Assembly (NCBI GenBank): GCA_016124315.1
Contig: WGNW01000024.1
Location: forward strand, 54,249-118,248
Source: Alphaproteobacteria bacterium
GTDB taxonomy: Bacteria; Pseudomonadota; Alphaproteobacteria; SMXS01
Length of the DNA: 64,000 bases
Direction: 5' to 3'
This document shows, piece by piece, positions 52,448-61,126 of the stretch (position 1 is the first letter of the stretch; each line of letters opens with the position of its first letter). Position numbers and translations under genes: made by a program. The notes under the pieces are model-generated. The model was not told the origin of the DNA and ran no database searches. It was given only the letters and a program-made list of their open reading frames with translations.

Positions 52448-54089
52448 CCAGTTCGACCATCAGATGCTGGCTGACCGGAACCGGCAGTTCCGCAGCCAGG
52501 TGGAGCGCCGGCTGACCGGTGCGCTGACCGAAGAGGAGTTCCGGCCGTTGCGGCTGATGAACGGCCTCTATCTCCAGCTGCACGCCTATATGCTGCGGGT
52601 TGCCGTGCCCTATGGCTTGCTGTCGTCGGCGCAGCTGCGCCAGCTGGCGATGATCGCCCGCAAGTACGACCGCGGCTACGGCCACTTCACCACCCGCCAG
52701 AACCTCCAGTACAACTGGATCCGGCTGGAGGACATGCCCGACATCCTCGACGCCCTCGCCGAGGTGGAGATGCACGCCATCCAGACGTCGGGCAACTGCA
52801 TCCGCAACATCTCCACCGACGAGTTCGCCGGCGTCGCCCGCGACGAGATCGAGGATCCGCGCCCCTACGCCGAGATCCTGCGGCAGTGGTCCACCTTCCA
52901 TCCGGAATTCTCCTACCTGCCGCGCAAGTTCAAGATTGCGCTGACCGGCGCGACCCGCGACCGCGCCGCCGTGGCGTTCCACGACCTGGCATTCCGGATC
53001 GTCCGCAACGACTCGGGCGAGGTGGGCTTCCAGGTGATCGTCGGCGGCGGCATGGGCCGCACGCCGGTGGTCGGCAAGGTGCTGAAGGAGTGGATCCCGA
53101 AGCGGCACCTGCTGGCCTATTCGGAATCGGTGATGCGCGTCTACAACGGCTACGGCCGGCGCGACAACATCTACAAGGCGCGCATCAAGATCCTGGTCAA
53201 CGACCTGGGCGTCGAGGAGTTCGCCCGCCAGGTCGACGAGGACTTCGCCCGCACCATCACGCCGGAACTGGAACTGGAAGAGGCGGAACTGGAGCGGATG
53301 CGCGCCTTCTTCGCGCCGCCCGCCTACCGGGAGCTTCCCGAGCGCGACGCCGCGGTCGACGCGCTGCTGGAAAAGGACAAGCGTTTCCGCATGTGGTTCG
53401 AGCGCAACGTGGTCGCCCACAAGCAGCCGGGCTACGCCATCGTCGTGCTGTCGCTGAAGTCGCCCGGCGTGGCGCCGGGCGACGCCACCGACGACCAGAT
53501 GGAGGCCGTCGCCCGGCTGGCCGACGAGTTCAGCCTCGGCCTGCTGCGCACCACCTTCAAGCAGAACCTCGTGCTGTCGGACGTGGAGCTGTCGCGGCTG
53601 CCCGAGCTCTGGGGCCGGCTGAAGGCACTGTCCATGGCCTCGCCCACCGTGGGCACGCTGACCGACATCATCTGCTGCCCCGGCCTGGACTACTGCAGCC
53701 TGGCGAACGCCCGGTCGATCCCCGTCGCCGAGAAGCTGATCGACCGCTTCGACGACCTCGACTTCATCCACGACCTGGGCGACCTGCGGCTGAACATCTC
53801 GGGCTGCATCAACGCCTGCGGCCATCACCACGCGGGCAACATCGGCATTCTCGGCGTCGACAAGAAGGGCGAGGAGTTCTACCAGCTCACCCTGGGCGGC
53901 TCGCCCGAGGACGACGCCTCCATCGGCAAGATCATGGGACCGGCGTTCTCGCAGGACGAGATCGTGTCGGCCATCGAGAAGGTCATCGAGGTTTTCCTGG
54001 CCCGGCGGGAGCCCGAGGAGCGGTTCGTCGACTGCTACCGGCGGCTCGGCATGGAGCCCTTCAAGGAACGGGTTTATGCAGATCATTAA
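52434..54089 (+). CDS. cysI: Sulfite reductase (assimilatory) hemoprotein subunit
   Basis: A 551-aa siroheme-[4Fe-4S] enzyme reducing sulfite to sulfide for cysteine synthesis. YDRGYGHFTTRQNLQYNWI (about 70-90) binds siroheme, SGNCIRNISTDEFAG follows, and the cluster ligands are CCPGLDYCSLA (C-x5-C) and GCINACGHHH (C-x3-C). All are intact. ATG 52434 follows GGAG; the track's 52404 start is 10 codons longer. It overlaps the DUF934 gene by 14 bp; the pair is usual in alphaproteobacteria, with cysH outside the window. Confidence 0.96.
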   Translation: MYQYDQFDHQMLADRNRQFRSQVERRLTGALTEEEFRPLRLMNGLYLQLHAYMLRVAVPYGLLSSAQLRQLAMIARKYDRGYGHFTTRQNLQYNWIRLEDMPDILDALAEVEMHAIQTSGNCIRNISTDEFAGVARDEIEDPRPYAEILRQWSTFHPEFSYLPRKFKIALTGATRDRAAVAFHDLAFRIVRNDSGEVGFQVIVGGGMGRTPVVGKVLKEWIPKRHLLAYSESVMRVYNGYGRRDNIYKARIKILVNDLGVEEFARQVDEDFARTITPELELEEAELERMRAFFAPPAYRELPERDAAVDALLEKDKRFRMWFERNVVAHKQPGYAIVVLSLKSPGVAPGDATDDQMEAVARLADEFSLGLLRTTFKQNLVLSDVELSRLPELWGRLKALSMASPTVGTLTDIICCPGLDYCSLANARSIPVAEKLIDRFDDLDFIHDLGDLRLNISGCINACGHHHAGNIGILGVDKKGEEFYQLTLGGSPEDDASIGKIMGPAFSQDEIVSAIEKVIEVFLARREPEERFVDCYRRLGMEPFKERVYADH

Positions 54090-54561
54090 GAAGCGCCGCA
54101 TCGTCGAGGACGACTGGCACCATGTCGAGGACGGCGCCGAGCTTCCCGAAGGCAAGGTCATCGTCTCCCTGTCGCGCTGGCAGTCGGACCGCGAGACCCT
54201 GATCGGCCGGCGCAACAGCGGGCTGGGCATCCGTCTCGCCAGCAACGAGCACGCCGACGACATCGCCCCGGACCTGGAGCATTTCGAGCTGGTGGCGCTC
54301 AACTTCCCCACGTTCCGGGACGGCCGCGCCTACACCACCGCCCGGCTGCTGCGCGAGCGCCACGGCTACCAGGGCGAGCTGAGGGCCACGGGCGACGTGC
54401 TGCGCGACCAGATCTTCTTCATGCACCGCTGCGGCTTCGACGCCTTCGAGGTCCGCGCCGACCGGAGCATCGACGAGGCGCTGAAGGCGTTCGACGACTT
54501 CTCCGTCACCTACCAGCCGGCGGCCGACGAGAAGCAGCCGCTCTGGCGCCGGCGGGGCTGA
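54076..54561 (+). CDS. DUF934 family protein (sulfite-reductase associated)
   Basis: A 161-aa soluble protein with the DUF934 domain over most of its length: IGLRLASNEHADDIAPDLEHFELVALNFPTFRDGRAYTTARLLRE is the signature, and DQIFFMHRCGFDAFEVRAD is the second block. Members sit next to cysI/cysH and are thought to serve sulfur assimilation, but the reaction is unknown. It overlaps cysI by 14 bp and is 17 bp before trmJ, so it belongs to the same transcript. Confidence 0.92.
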   Translation: MQIIKKRRIVEDDWHHVEDGAELPEGKVIVSLSRWQSDRETLIGRRNSGLGIRLASNEHADDIAPDLEHFELVALNFPTFRDGRAYTTARLLRERHGYQGELRATGDVLRDQIFFMHRCGFDAFEVRADRSIDEALKAFDDFSVTYQPAADEKQPLWRRRG

Positions 54562-54578
54562 GGGGCTATTAGGACGGC

Positions 54579-55340
54579 GTGTCGGAAGCACCCGCCATCA
54601 TCCTGGTCGTCCCGCAGATGGGCGAGAACATCGGCGCCGCCGCGCGCGCCATGGCCAACTTCGCCCTCGCGGACCTGCGCCTGGTGCGCCCGCGCGACGG
54701 CTGGCCCAATCCGGACGCCGTGCCCATGGCGGCCGGCGCGACGGACATTCTGGACAGGGCCAGGGTGTTCCGCAGCACCGAGGACGCCGTCGCCGACCTC
54801 AACTACGTGATCGCCACCACGGCGCGCCAGCGCGGCATGATCAAGCCGGTGCTCTCCTCGCGCGCCGCCGCCGAGGACCTGGCGGCGCGGGCCGGACAGG
54901 GGCAGAAGACCGGCATCCTGTTCGGCGGCGAGCGCTCGGGCCTGGGCAACGACGACGTGGCGCTGGCCGACGCGGTGGTCACCATCCCGACCAATCCGGG
55001 CTTCACCTCCATCAACATCGCCCAGGCGGTGCTGCTGCTGGGCTACGAATGGTTCGTCGCCGCCGGCGGCGACGTGGCGCCGCCCGAGTTGGACGACCGC
55101 TCCCGCCCCGCCACCAAGCGGGAGCTGCTGGGCTTCATGGAACACCTGGAAGGGGCGCTCGACGAGGCCGGCTTCCTCTATCCGGCCGACAAGCGCCCCA
55201 GCATGGTGCGCAACCTGCGCAACATGTGGCACCGCGCCGACCTGCGCGAGCAGGACGTGCGCACGCTTCGGGGTATCATCGTCGCGCTGACGTCGTATAA
55301 GAGTCGCGGCAACAAAACCGATGGGGAGACGGAATCATGA
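54579..55340 (+). CDS. trmJ: tRNA/rRNA methyltransferase, TrmJ-like
   Basis: A 253-aa SPOUT-fold RNA 2'-O-methyltransferase. VPQMGENIGAAARAMANFALADLRLVRP (motif 1), FGGERSGLGNDDVALADAVVTIPTNP (motif 2) and SINIAQAVLLLGYEW (motif 3, knotted SAM site) are complete. E. coli TrmJ methylates position 32 of several tRNAs; this assignment is inferred. The C-terminal 80 residues form an extra helical domain. GTG 54579 follows AGGA. It overlaps the next gene by ATGA. Confidence 0.92.
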   Translation: MSEAPAIILVVPQMGENIGAAARAMANFALADLRLVRPRDGWPNPDAVPMAAGATDILDRARVFRSTEDAVADLNYVIATTARQRGMIKPVLSSRAAAEDLAARAGQGQKTGILFGGERSGLGNDDVALADAVVTIPTNPGFTSINIAQAVLLLGYEWFVAAGGDVAPPELDDRSRPATKRELLGFMEHLEGALDEAGFLYPADKRPSMVRNLRNMWHRADLREQDVRTLRGIIVALTSYKSRGNKTDGETES

Positions 55341-55627
55341 CGGCCTGGTGCATCGTTGCGAAGATCAAGGCGAAGGACGGCAAGGCGGACGAGTTCGTGA
55401 AGGCGGCCAAGGCGCTGTCGGCGGCGGTGAACGCCAACGAGCCGGGCTGCCTGTTCTACGAGCTGCACGGCACCGAAGACCCGCTGCTGTTCGTCTTCGT
55501 CGAGCGCTACAAGGACGAGGAGGCCATGAAGGCCCACCGCTCCTACCCCCACTTCAAGGAACTCGGCCGCGCCATGGGCGAGTTCATGGACGGCCCGCCC
55601 GACATCATGCGCCTGCCGCAGGTGTGA
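55337..55627 (+). CDS. Antibiotic biosynthesis monooxygenase (ABM, YgiN-like) protein
   Basis: A 96-aa protein with a single ABM dimeric ferredoxin-like fold domain: IVAKIKAKDGKADEFVKAAKALSAAV, EPGCLFYELHGTEDPLLFVFVERYKDEEAMKAHR. YgiN-type members act as quinol or ketone monooxygenases without cofactor; the substrate here is unknown. It overlaps trmJ by 4 bp. It is followed by a 167-bp gap with a palindromic operator before the SDR gene. Confidence 0.9.
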   Translation: MTAWCIVAKIKAKDGKADEFVKAAKALSAAVNANEPGCLFYELHGTEDPLLFVFVERYKDEEAMKAHRSYPHFKELGRAMGEFMDGPPDIMRLPQV

Positions 55628-55715
55628 TCGGCGGGGTTTCTCCCGCAACGTAGCAAGTCCCGCGCCCTCGAGCCGGCCCGCCGTCGGAGCCTGCGCGGCT
55701 GGACGTGACGCGGCC

Positions 55716-55781
55716 TCGCGTCCGCAAACCGCCTTGCGTCCATCCCGTCTCGCGTCCAGAATTTCTGCACCGTTGCAGAAA
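55716..55781. promoter_or_regulatory. Candidate operator: three GCGTCC direct repeats and a perfect palindrome
   Basis: Three TYGCGTCC repeats (55716, 55734, 55750) at 18- and 16-bp spacing are followed by a perfect dyad TTTCTGCA-CCGT-TGCAGAAA (55762-55781). The dyad ends 13 bp before ATG 55795, so it would cover or abut the ribosome-binding site. No regulator gene is adjacent. Confidence 0.45.
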
Positions 55782-55794
55782 CAGGGAGAGTCCC

Positions 55795-56577
55795 ATGGGC
55801 AGGCTGCAGGACAAGGTCGCCATCGTCACCGGCTCGGGCCGCGGCATCGGCAAGGCCATCGCCAGGCGGTTCGGCGAGGAGGGCGCCAAGGTCGTCGTCG
55901 CCTCGCGCACGCCGGCCACCGTGGAGTCGGTAAGCCGGGAGATCCGCGACGCCGGCGGCACCGCGCTCGGCATCCCCTGCGACGTGAGCGTCAAGGAGCA
56001 GGTGTTCGACATGGTCGACCGGACCGTGAAGGAGTTCGGTACCGTCGACGTGCTCGTCAACAACGCCCAGGGCTTCGGCACGCGGGAGAAGCCGCAGCCT
56101 TCGACGGTCTACGTGGCGGTCGAGGACACCAACGACGACGAGGTCTACTACACCTTCACCTCGGGCTGCATGGCCATGCTGTGGGGCATGAACGCGGTGC
56201 TGCCCCACATGAAGAAGAACGGCGGCGGCAACATCATCAACTTCGCCTCCACCGCCGGCATGGAAGGCCAGCCGGGCAACCTGTCCTACAACATCGCCAA
56301 GGAGTCGATCCGGGCGCTGACCCGCACGGCGGCCCGCGAATGGGGCGTCCACAACATCCTGATCAACACCATCTGCCCGTCGCTGAAGACCGACGCCTTC
56401 GAGGCGTGGGAGGCGGCCCGGCCCGAGTTCGTGCGTGCCATCCGCGAGTCGATCCCGCTGAAGCGCCACGGCGACCCCTACAAGGACGGCACGCCGATCT
56501 GCCTGTTCCTCGCCACCGAGAACACCTACATCACCGGCCTGACCTTCATCCTGAACGGCGGCCGGATCATGCCGTAG
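55795..56577 (+). CDS. SDR family NAD(P)-dependent oxidoreductase
   Basis: A 260-aa classical short-chain dehydrogenase. The cofactor motif is VTGSGRGIGKAIARRF (TGxxxGIG), the second is LVNNAQGFG (NNAQ rather than NNAG), and the catalytic set is Ser in INFASTAGM with SYNIAKE (Tyr-x3-Lys). The arginine in VASRTPATV suggests NADP preference. ATG 55795 follows AGGGAGAG. Its substrate is unknown; it is convergent with a P450, and both could act in one catabolic route, but nothing in the sequence proves it. Confidence 0.92.
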   Translation: MGRLQDKVAIVTGSGRGIGKAIARRFGEEGAKVVVASRTPATVESVSREIRDAGGTALGIPCDVSVKEQVFDMVDRTVKEFGTVDVLVNNAQGFGTREKPQPSTVYVAVEDTNDDEVYYTFTSGCMAMLWGMNAVLPHMKKNGGGNIINFASTAGMEGQPGNLSYNIAKESIRALTRTAAREWGVHNILINTICPSLKTDAFEAWEAARPEFVRAIRESIPLKRHGDPYKDGTPICLFLATENTYITGLTFILNGGRIMP

Positions 56578-56587
56578 GCGGCTCGCC

Positions 56588-56685
56588 CTTCGCGATGCCG
56601 CCCTGTGGGCGGCTCCTCAGGTCTAACGACTTGATAAAGAAGAAAAACCGTTCGTGCTGAGGAGGCCCGCAGGGCCGTCGCGAAG
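56588..56685. repeat. Paired palindromic element between convergent genes
   Basis: Two arms that are near reverse complements, CTTCGCGATGCCGCCC and on to TCCTCAG (56588-56620) and 56657-56685, enclose an AT-rich 36-bp centre. Each arm has an inner hairpin (GCCGCCC-TGT-GGGCGGC; GGCCC-GCA-GGGCC). On the minus strand the second hairpin leads into TTTTTCTTCTTT, so it may terminate the P450 transcript. Confidence 0.6.
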
Positions 56686-56706
56686 CACGGGGCAGGGGAA
56701 TCGCCG

Positions 56707-57972
56707 TCACGCCGCGTCGAACTCGAGATGCAGGTGCCAGGGCTCGATGCGGATGGCGATGGGGCCGGGATTGGTGCCAGGCTTGAAGCGCGGATTGCGG
56801 ATCACCTCCATCAGCATCTTGGTGCCGATCACCGATTCCGCCCGCGCCAGCTGGTAGCCGACGCAGAAATGCGCGCCCAGGCCGAAGCCGAGATGGCCGG
56901 CGACGCCGCCCTCGTGGAAGCCCGAGCGCAACTCCTTGCCGAAGTACAGGTCGTCGCGGAACAGGTCGAACCGGTCCGGGTCCTTGAACACCCGGTCGTC
57001 CCGGTTGGCGCCGTAGAGCGACAGGTGGACGTAGTCGCCGGCGTGGATGGTCTCGCCGTGCAGCGCCACGTCGCGGACGGCGCGCCGCGTCTGCATGCCG
57101 GCCGGGCCGTGGATGCGCATCATCTCGGAGAACGCCCGGTCGAGCAGCTCCGGGTCGCGCTCGACCGCCTCCCACTGGTCGGGGTTGGCGAGCAGCTGGT
57201 ACCACAGATTGGCGATCGCCTTGTCGGTGGTCTCGGCGCCGGCCACCAGGATCAGGCTGGCGAACGACTTGATCTCCTCCTTGGTCATGCGCGCGCCGTC
57301 GACCTCGGCCACCGACAGCCGCGACAGCAGGTCGTCGCCCGGATCGCGGGCGCGCGCATCGATCAGCGGGTCCAGGTAGGCGTGGTACTCGGCGTTGGCC
57401 TTCTGGCCCTCGAGCCGCAGCTGCGGCCCGCCGTTGATGCCGTTCATCATCGCCGGATACCAGTCGTGGAACATCTCGTGGGCTTCCTGCGGCAGGTCCA
57501 GCACGTCGAGGATGACGTTGAGCGGCAGCCGGGTGGCGAAGTCGTCGACGATGTCGATCTCGCCCGCCTCGGCGGCGCGGCCGGCGATCAGGCGGGCGTG
57601 CTTCTCGGTGAACTTCCGGATCAGCGCCATGGCGTTGCGCTGGATGGTCGGCAGCAGCGCCGTCAGCTTGCGGCCGACGAACTGCGGCGCGACGATGTTG
57701 CGCAGCTTGGTGTGGTCCTCGCCGTCATATTCCATCAGCGTCGGGCCGAACACGGCGCCGATGTGCTCGCCGTTCGGCGAGGCCGAAAAGTTGAAGTTGT
57801 CGCGGAAGATGGCGACCACGTCGTCGTAGCGGGTGACCATCCACTGGCCCAGCACCGGGTTGAAGTAGACCGGATGATGGTCGCGCAGCAGCTTCAGGGT
57901 CGGATACGGATTGGCGGCGTACTCGGCGCTCCTGAAGATGGCGGGATCGATGGCAGGCGTGGTGGTGCTCAT
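56707..57972 (-). CDS. Cytochrome P450
   Basis: A 421-aa bacterial class I cytochrome P450. The I-helix motif is LVAGAETTDKAI (about 243), the ExxR in SEMMR (about 285) and the heme loop FGLGAHFCVGYQLARAE with the axial Cys near 365. Length is that of soluble bacterial P450s. Ferredoxin and ferredoxin reductase partners are not next to it. The substrate is unknown. It is a single gene on the minus strand, convergent with the SDR; no clear promoter was found in 57973-58093. Confidence 0.94.
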   Translation of the reverse strand: MSTTTPAIDPAIFRSAEYAANPYPTLKLLRDHHPVYFNPVLGQWMVTRYDDVVAIFRDNFNFSASPNGEHIGAVFGPTLMEYDGEDHTKLRNIVAPQFVGRKLTALLPTIQRNAMALIRKFTEKHARLIAGRAAEAGEIDIVDDFATRLPLNVILDVLDLPQEAHEMFHDWYPAMMNGINGGPQLRLEGQKANAEYHAYLDPLIDARARDPGDDLLSRLSVAEVDGARMTKEEIKSFASLILVAGAETTDKAIANLWYQLLANPDQWEAVERDPELLDRAFSEMMRIHGPAGMQTRRAVRDVALHGETIHAGDYVHLSLYGANRDDRVFKDPDRFDLFRDDLYFGKELRSGFHEGGVAGHLGFGLGAHFCVGYQLARAESVIGTKMLMEVIRNPRFKPGTNPGPIAIRIEPWHLHLEFDAA

Positions 57973-58093
57973 TGGTTACCCCAGTTTCCCCGGACGTGTC
58001 CCTGGAAGGTAACAGGTTCGGGCGGTAAGGCGGACCGAAAAAGTCAGGGGTGACTGCGGCTGGGCGGATCCGGGCAGCGGCCTACCTAAGCGT

Positions 58094-58121
58094 TTGACAA
58101 CGGGCCGCCGCTGCGTATAGT
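58094..58121 (+). promoter_or_regulatory. Strong sigma-70 promoter of rpsD
   Basis: A perfect TTGACA (58094-58099) and TATAGT (58116-58121, 5/6) are separated by 16 nt, the best sigma-70 match noted in the window. Transcription would start near 58128, about 66 nt before the rpsD ATG. Confidence 0.82.
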
Positions 58122-58133
58122 GCGCCCACCCAA

Positions 58134-58163
58134 GCGGGCAGCGATGCCCGCGCATTTGTTTTT
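58134..58163 (+). terminator. Terminator-like hairpin in the rpsD leader (possible attenuator)
   Basis: A perfect 7-bp stem GCGGGCA-GCGA-TGCCCGC (58134-58151) followed by GCATTTGTTTTT lies between the promoter and the start of rpsD, 30 bp before the ATG. It could be a conditional terminator or part of the S4-binding control site. Confidence 0.5.
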
Positions 58164-58193
58164 GCACGCAGGCAAACCGAGAAGAACGGCTTA

Positions 58194-58811
58194 ATGAGCA
58201 AGCGGATCAGCGCGAAGTACAAGATCGACCGCCGCATGGGCGAGAACCTGTGGGGCCGCCCGAAGAGCCCGGTCAACAACCGGTCCTATCCGCCGGGCGA
58301 GCACGGCCAGCGCCGCCGTCGCAAGGCGTCGGACTTCGGCAACCAGCTGATGGCCAAGCAGAAGCTGAAGGGCTATTACGGCTCGATCACCGAGAAGCAG
58401 TTCCACAACATCTATGCCGAGGCCGTGCGCCTGCGCGGCGACACCGGCGAGAACCTCATCGGCCTGCTGGAGCGCCGTCTGGACGCGGTCGTCTACCGCG
58501 CCAAGTTCGTGCCGACCGTCTTCGCCGCCCGCCAGTTCGTCAATCACGGCCACGTCCTGGTCAACGGCAAGCGGGTGAACATCCCCAGCTACCGGGTGCG
58601 CGAGGGCGACGTGATCCAGGTCCGCGACCGCTCCAAGCAGCTGATGCTGGTGCTCGAGGCGGTCGAGTCCGCCGAGCGGGACGTGCCCGACTATCTCGAC
58701 GTCGACTACAAGGCGATGGCCGCCACCTTCGTGCGCACGCCGAAGCTGGCCGACGTTCCCTACGCCGTCCACATGGAACCGAACCTGGTGGTGGAGTTCT
58801 ATTCGCGCTGA
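58194..58811 (+). CDS. rpsD: 30S ribosomal protein S4
   Basis: A 205-aa primary 16S rRNA-binding protein. [22 protein letters not shown] is the alphaproteobacterial N terminus without the zinc-binding cysteines of some bacteria, and [42 protein letters not shown] is the S4 RNA-binding domain. Length is typical. It stands alone, as in other alphaproteobacteria, outside the alpha operon. A promoter, a leader hairpin and a terminator surround it, so it is monocistronic; S4 autoregulation is common in bacteria but not shown here. Confidence 0.98.
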   Translation: MSKRISAKYKIDRRMGENLWGRPKSPVNNRSYPPGEHGQRRRRKASDFGNQLMAKQKLKGYYGSITEKQFHNIYAEAVRLRGDTGENLIGLLERRLDAVVYRAKFVPTVFAARQFVNHGHVLVNGKRVNIPSYRVREGDVIQVRDRSKQLMLVLEAVESAERDVPDYLDVDYKAMAATFVRTPKLADVPYAVHMEPNLVVEFYSR

Positions 58812-58836
58812 TTTCTCGCGCGACCACGGTTTGCGG

Positions 58837-58868
58837 CGGGCCGGATGAAAGTCCGGCCCGTTTCGTTT
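58837..58868 (+). terminator. Intrinsic terminator of rpsD
   Basis: A perfect 9-bp stem CGGGCCGGA / TCCGGCCCG with loop TGAAAG is followed by TTTCGTTT. It ends about 57 bp after the rpsD stop codon. Confidence 0.85.
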
Positions 58869-58900
58869 GGGGGGACTGCATCCTCCACACCGCTCTGGTC

Positions 58901-59001
58901 GAGTGATTTGGCGCTTCGCGCCAAATCGTATCGAGACCTGAACCGGCTCGACGTCGGCGCATCTCGATACACGGCCCCGCGGGCCGCACTCGATGCGAGC
59001 G
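58901..59001. repeat. Structured intergenic repeat, copy B
   Basis: The best-preserved copy of the three-member family. It holds GATTTGGCGC-TTC-GCGCCAAATC (perfect 10-bp stem), GTATCGAGA / TCTCGATAC (perfect 9-bp stem around a 25-nt insert), CGGCCC-CGC-GGGCCG, and ends CACTCGATGCGAGCG. It lies between the rpsD terminator and the end of the PhoX-like gene. Confidence 0.75.
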
Positions 59002-59019
59002 GGTATTTTCTGGATCGCC

Positions 59020-61038
59020 CTATGCCGAGCCGATGCGGCCGCCGCCCTTCTTGGTGATCACCACCACCGACGGGCGGGGCGGCATGTCCGGCTTGAAGTC
59101 CGGCCAGCGGGTAGCCGGGTCGGCGAACGTGGAGGGACGGTCGAAGGCGGGCCATTTGCTGGAATCGCTGTCGCCCGGATGCTGGACCGACAGGAACAGC
59201 GCCTCGCCGTCGGGCGCGAACCGCGGGCCGGTCAGCTCGGCGCCCACCGGGCAACGGAAGAACATCCGGCCCGTGCCGCGTCCTTCGCCTTCCGTCTTCA
59301 GGTACCACAGGCCGTCGGCGGTGGCACCGGCGGGCAGGGTGCCGGCCTGGGTCTCGGGATCGGGCAGTCCCGAATTGTAGGCCCAGGCGCCGCCCTGGTC
59401 GGTGGCGACCCAGAGGTTGCCGGAGGGATCGATGGCGCAGTTGTCGGGCGAGGAGAACCAGCCATTGGCGCTGGTCGCCGGGTTCCACGACGCGCCGACC
59501 GCCTCGCGGGTCGGATCGCCGCACAGCACCAGGAGCTCCCATCGGGCGGTGTCGGCCGCGTGGTCGTTGCCGTCGGGAGCGATCTCGATGATCTGGCCGG
59601 CGGTGTTGTCGGCGCGCGGGTCGGGCCCGGACGGCGGCGGATACCCGGGCGCGCCGCGCTGGGGGTTGTTGGTGAGCATCATGTAGACCTTGCCGGTCTT
59701 CGGATTGGGCTCGACGTCCTCCGGCCGGTCCAGGGGCGTGGCGCCCAGCACGTCGCCGGCGCGGCGGGCGTCGATGAGCACCTGCGCCTGGCTGTCGAAG
59801 CCGTGGGCGGCGTCGAGGCCGTGCCTGCCGTGGACCAGCGGCAGCCAGGCCAGGGTGCCGTCGTCGTTGAACCGGGCGACGGAAAGGGTGCCCTTGTCCA
59901 GCAGGCCGGCGTTCGCCTCGCGGCTGTCCGCGTCGACCTTGCCGTCGGAGACGAACCGGTAGAGATACTCGAACCGGGAATCGTCCCCCATGTAGACCAC
60001 GACCCGGCCGTCCTTGTTGACGATGGACTCGGCGCCCTCGTGGCAGAAGCGGCCGAGCGCGGTGCGCTTGACCGGCGTCGAGGCGGGATCGAACGGGTTT
60101 ACCTCCACCACCCAGCCGAAGCGGAACGGCTCGTTGGGCTCGTGGGCGGCGTCGAAGCGGGGATCGAGCACGCTCCAGCTGCCGCCGCCGGGAATGCTGT
60201 AGCGGAAGTAGCTCGCCCGGCGCGGGTCGTTCTCCGGCAGGTTGCCGCCGAAATATTTGTGGAAGTTCTCCTCCGCCATCAGGTACGTGCCCCAGGGCGT
60301 CATGCCGCCGGCGCAGTCGTTGAGCGTGCCCAGCACAGTCTTGCCGTCGGGGTCGGCGGCCGTCTTCATCAGCGCGTGGCCCGCCGCCGGTCCGGAGAGG
60401 GCCATGGGCGTGGTGACGGTGATGCGGCGGGCGTAGCGGCTGTCCGGCACCACCGACCACTTGCCGTCCTTCCGGCGCACCTCGAGGACCGAGCCGCCCA
60501 TGGCGGCCATCTCCACCGCCGCCTGCTGCTTCAGCGCCGCGGTGCGCGCCACCTCGTCCAGGCCCTCGGGGATCGCCGGAAACATGATCTCCGGGGAGAC
60601 ATATTCGTGGTTGACGCAGAGCAGGCCGTGGTCGGCCTGGCCCCCCAGTGCGACGAAGCCGATGAAGTCATTGTTGTAGCCGAACTGCATGGCCTGGGCG
60701 CCTTCCGTCTGGGCGGCGGGGTCGAAGGCGGGCGCGCCGGGCAGCACCGGGTCGCCCCAGCGGATCAGCACGTCGACGTCGTAGCCCTCGGCGACATGCA
60801 CGGTTTCGTCGACGCCGTGGGCCAGCTCGGCGAAGGCGACGCCAGTGCCATGGTCCGCAGGCGCCGCATCCTTCTCGCCGCAACCCGCGAGCAGGGCCGC
60901 CGGGCTGACCGTGGCGAACGCCGCCGACGCCGCGAGCCCGCCGCGCAGCACCGCGCGCCGGCTGATCCGCCGGGCGACGACCTCGGCGAAGGTGGGGCCC
61001 GGGAAGGGGCGCTCGCAATAGCTGTCGTCATCCCGCAT
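59020..61038 (-). CDS. PhoX-like (DUF839) Tat-exported phosphatase
   Basis: A 672-aa protein with a twin-arginine signal (RISRRAVLRGGLAASAAF, about 25-42) that also ends in a lipobox-like LLAGC. The body is the DUF839/PhoX beta-propeller family: GFVALGGQADHGLLCVNHEYVSPEIMF, GGMTPWGTYLMAEENFHKYFG and LLTNNPQRGAP-like segments hold metal-binding residues. PhoX enzymes are calcium/iron-dependent alkaline phosphatases; activity is inferred. ATG 61038 follows GGAGG at 7 nt, and the track's 61059 start is slightly longer. No Pho box was identified upstream. Confidence 0.88.
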   Translation of the reverse strand: MRDDDSYCERPFPGPTFAEVVARRISRRAVLRGGLAASAAFATVSPAALLAGCGEKDAAPADHGTGVAFAELAHGVDETVHVAEGYDVDVLIRWGDPVLPGAPAFDPAAQTEGAQAMQFGYNNDFIGFVALGGQADHGLLCVNHEYVSPEIMFPAIPEGLDEVARTAALKQQAAVEMAAMGGSVLEVRRKDGKWSVVPDSRYARRITVTTPMALSGPAAGHALMKTAADPDGKTVLGTLNDCAGGMTPWGTYLMAEENFHKYFGGNLPENDPRRASYFRYSIPGGGSWSVLDPRFDAAHEPNEPFRFGWVVEVNPFDPASTPVKRTALGRFCHEGAESIVNKDGRVVVYMGDDSRFEYLYRFVSDGKVDADSREANAGLLDKGTLSVARFNDDGTLAWLPLVHGRHGLDAAHGFDSQAQVLIDARRAGDVLGATPLDRPEDVEPNPKTGKVYMMLTNNPQRGAPGYPPPSGPDPRADNTAGQIIEIAPDGNDHAADTARWELLVLCGDPTREAVGASWNPATSANGWFSSPDNCAIDPSGNLWVATDQGGAWAYNSGLPDPETQAGTLPAGATADGLWYLKTEGEGRGTGRMFFRCPVGAELTGPRFAPDGEALFLSVQHPGDSDSSKWPAFDRPSTFADPATRWPDFKPDMPPRPSVVVITKKGGGRIGSA

Positions 61039-61126
61039 GGACAGGCCTCCGGCTGACACTGGCGCGACTCTGCGGCATGGGATAGCAGAGAGCCAATGTC
61101 ATTTTCATTAAGTCCGGGGGATCGCC

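Noticed and set aside
52350-54311. 653-aa minus-strand ORF opposite cysI
   Set aside because: Antisense shadow; cysI carries all siroheme ligands.
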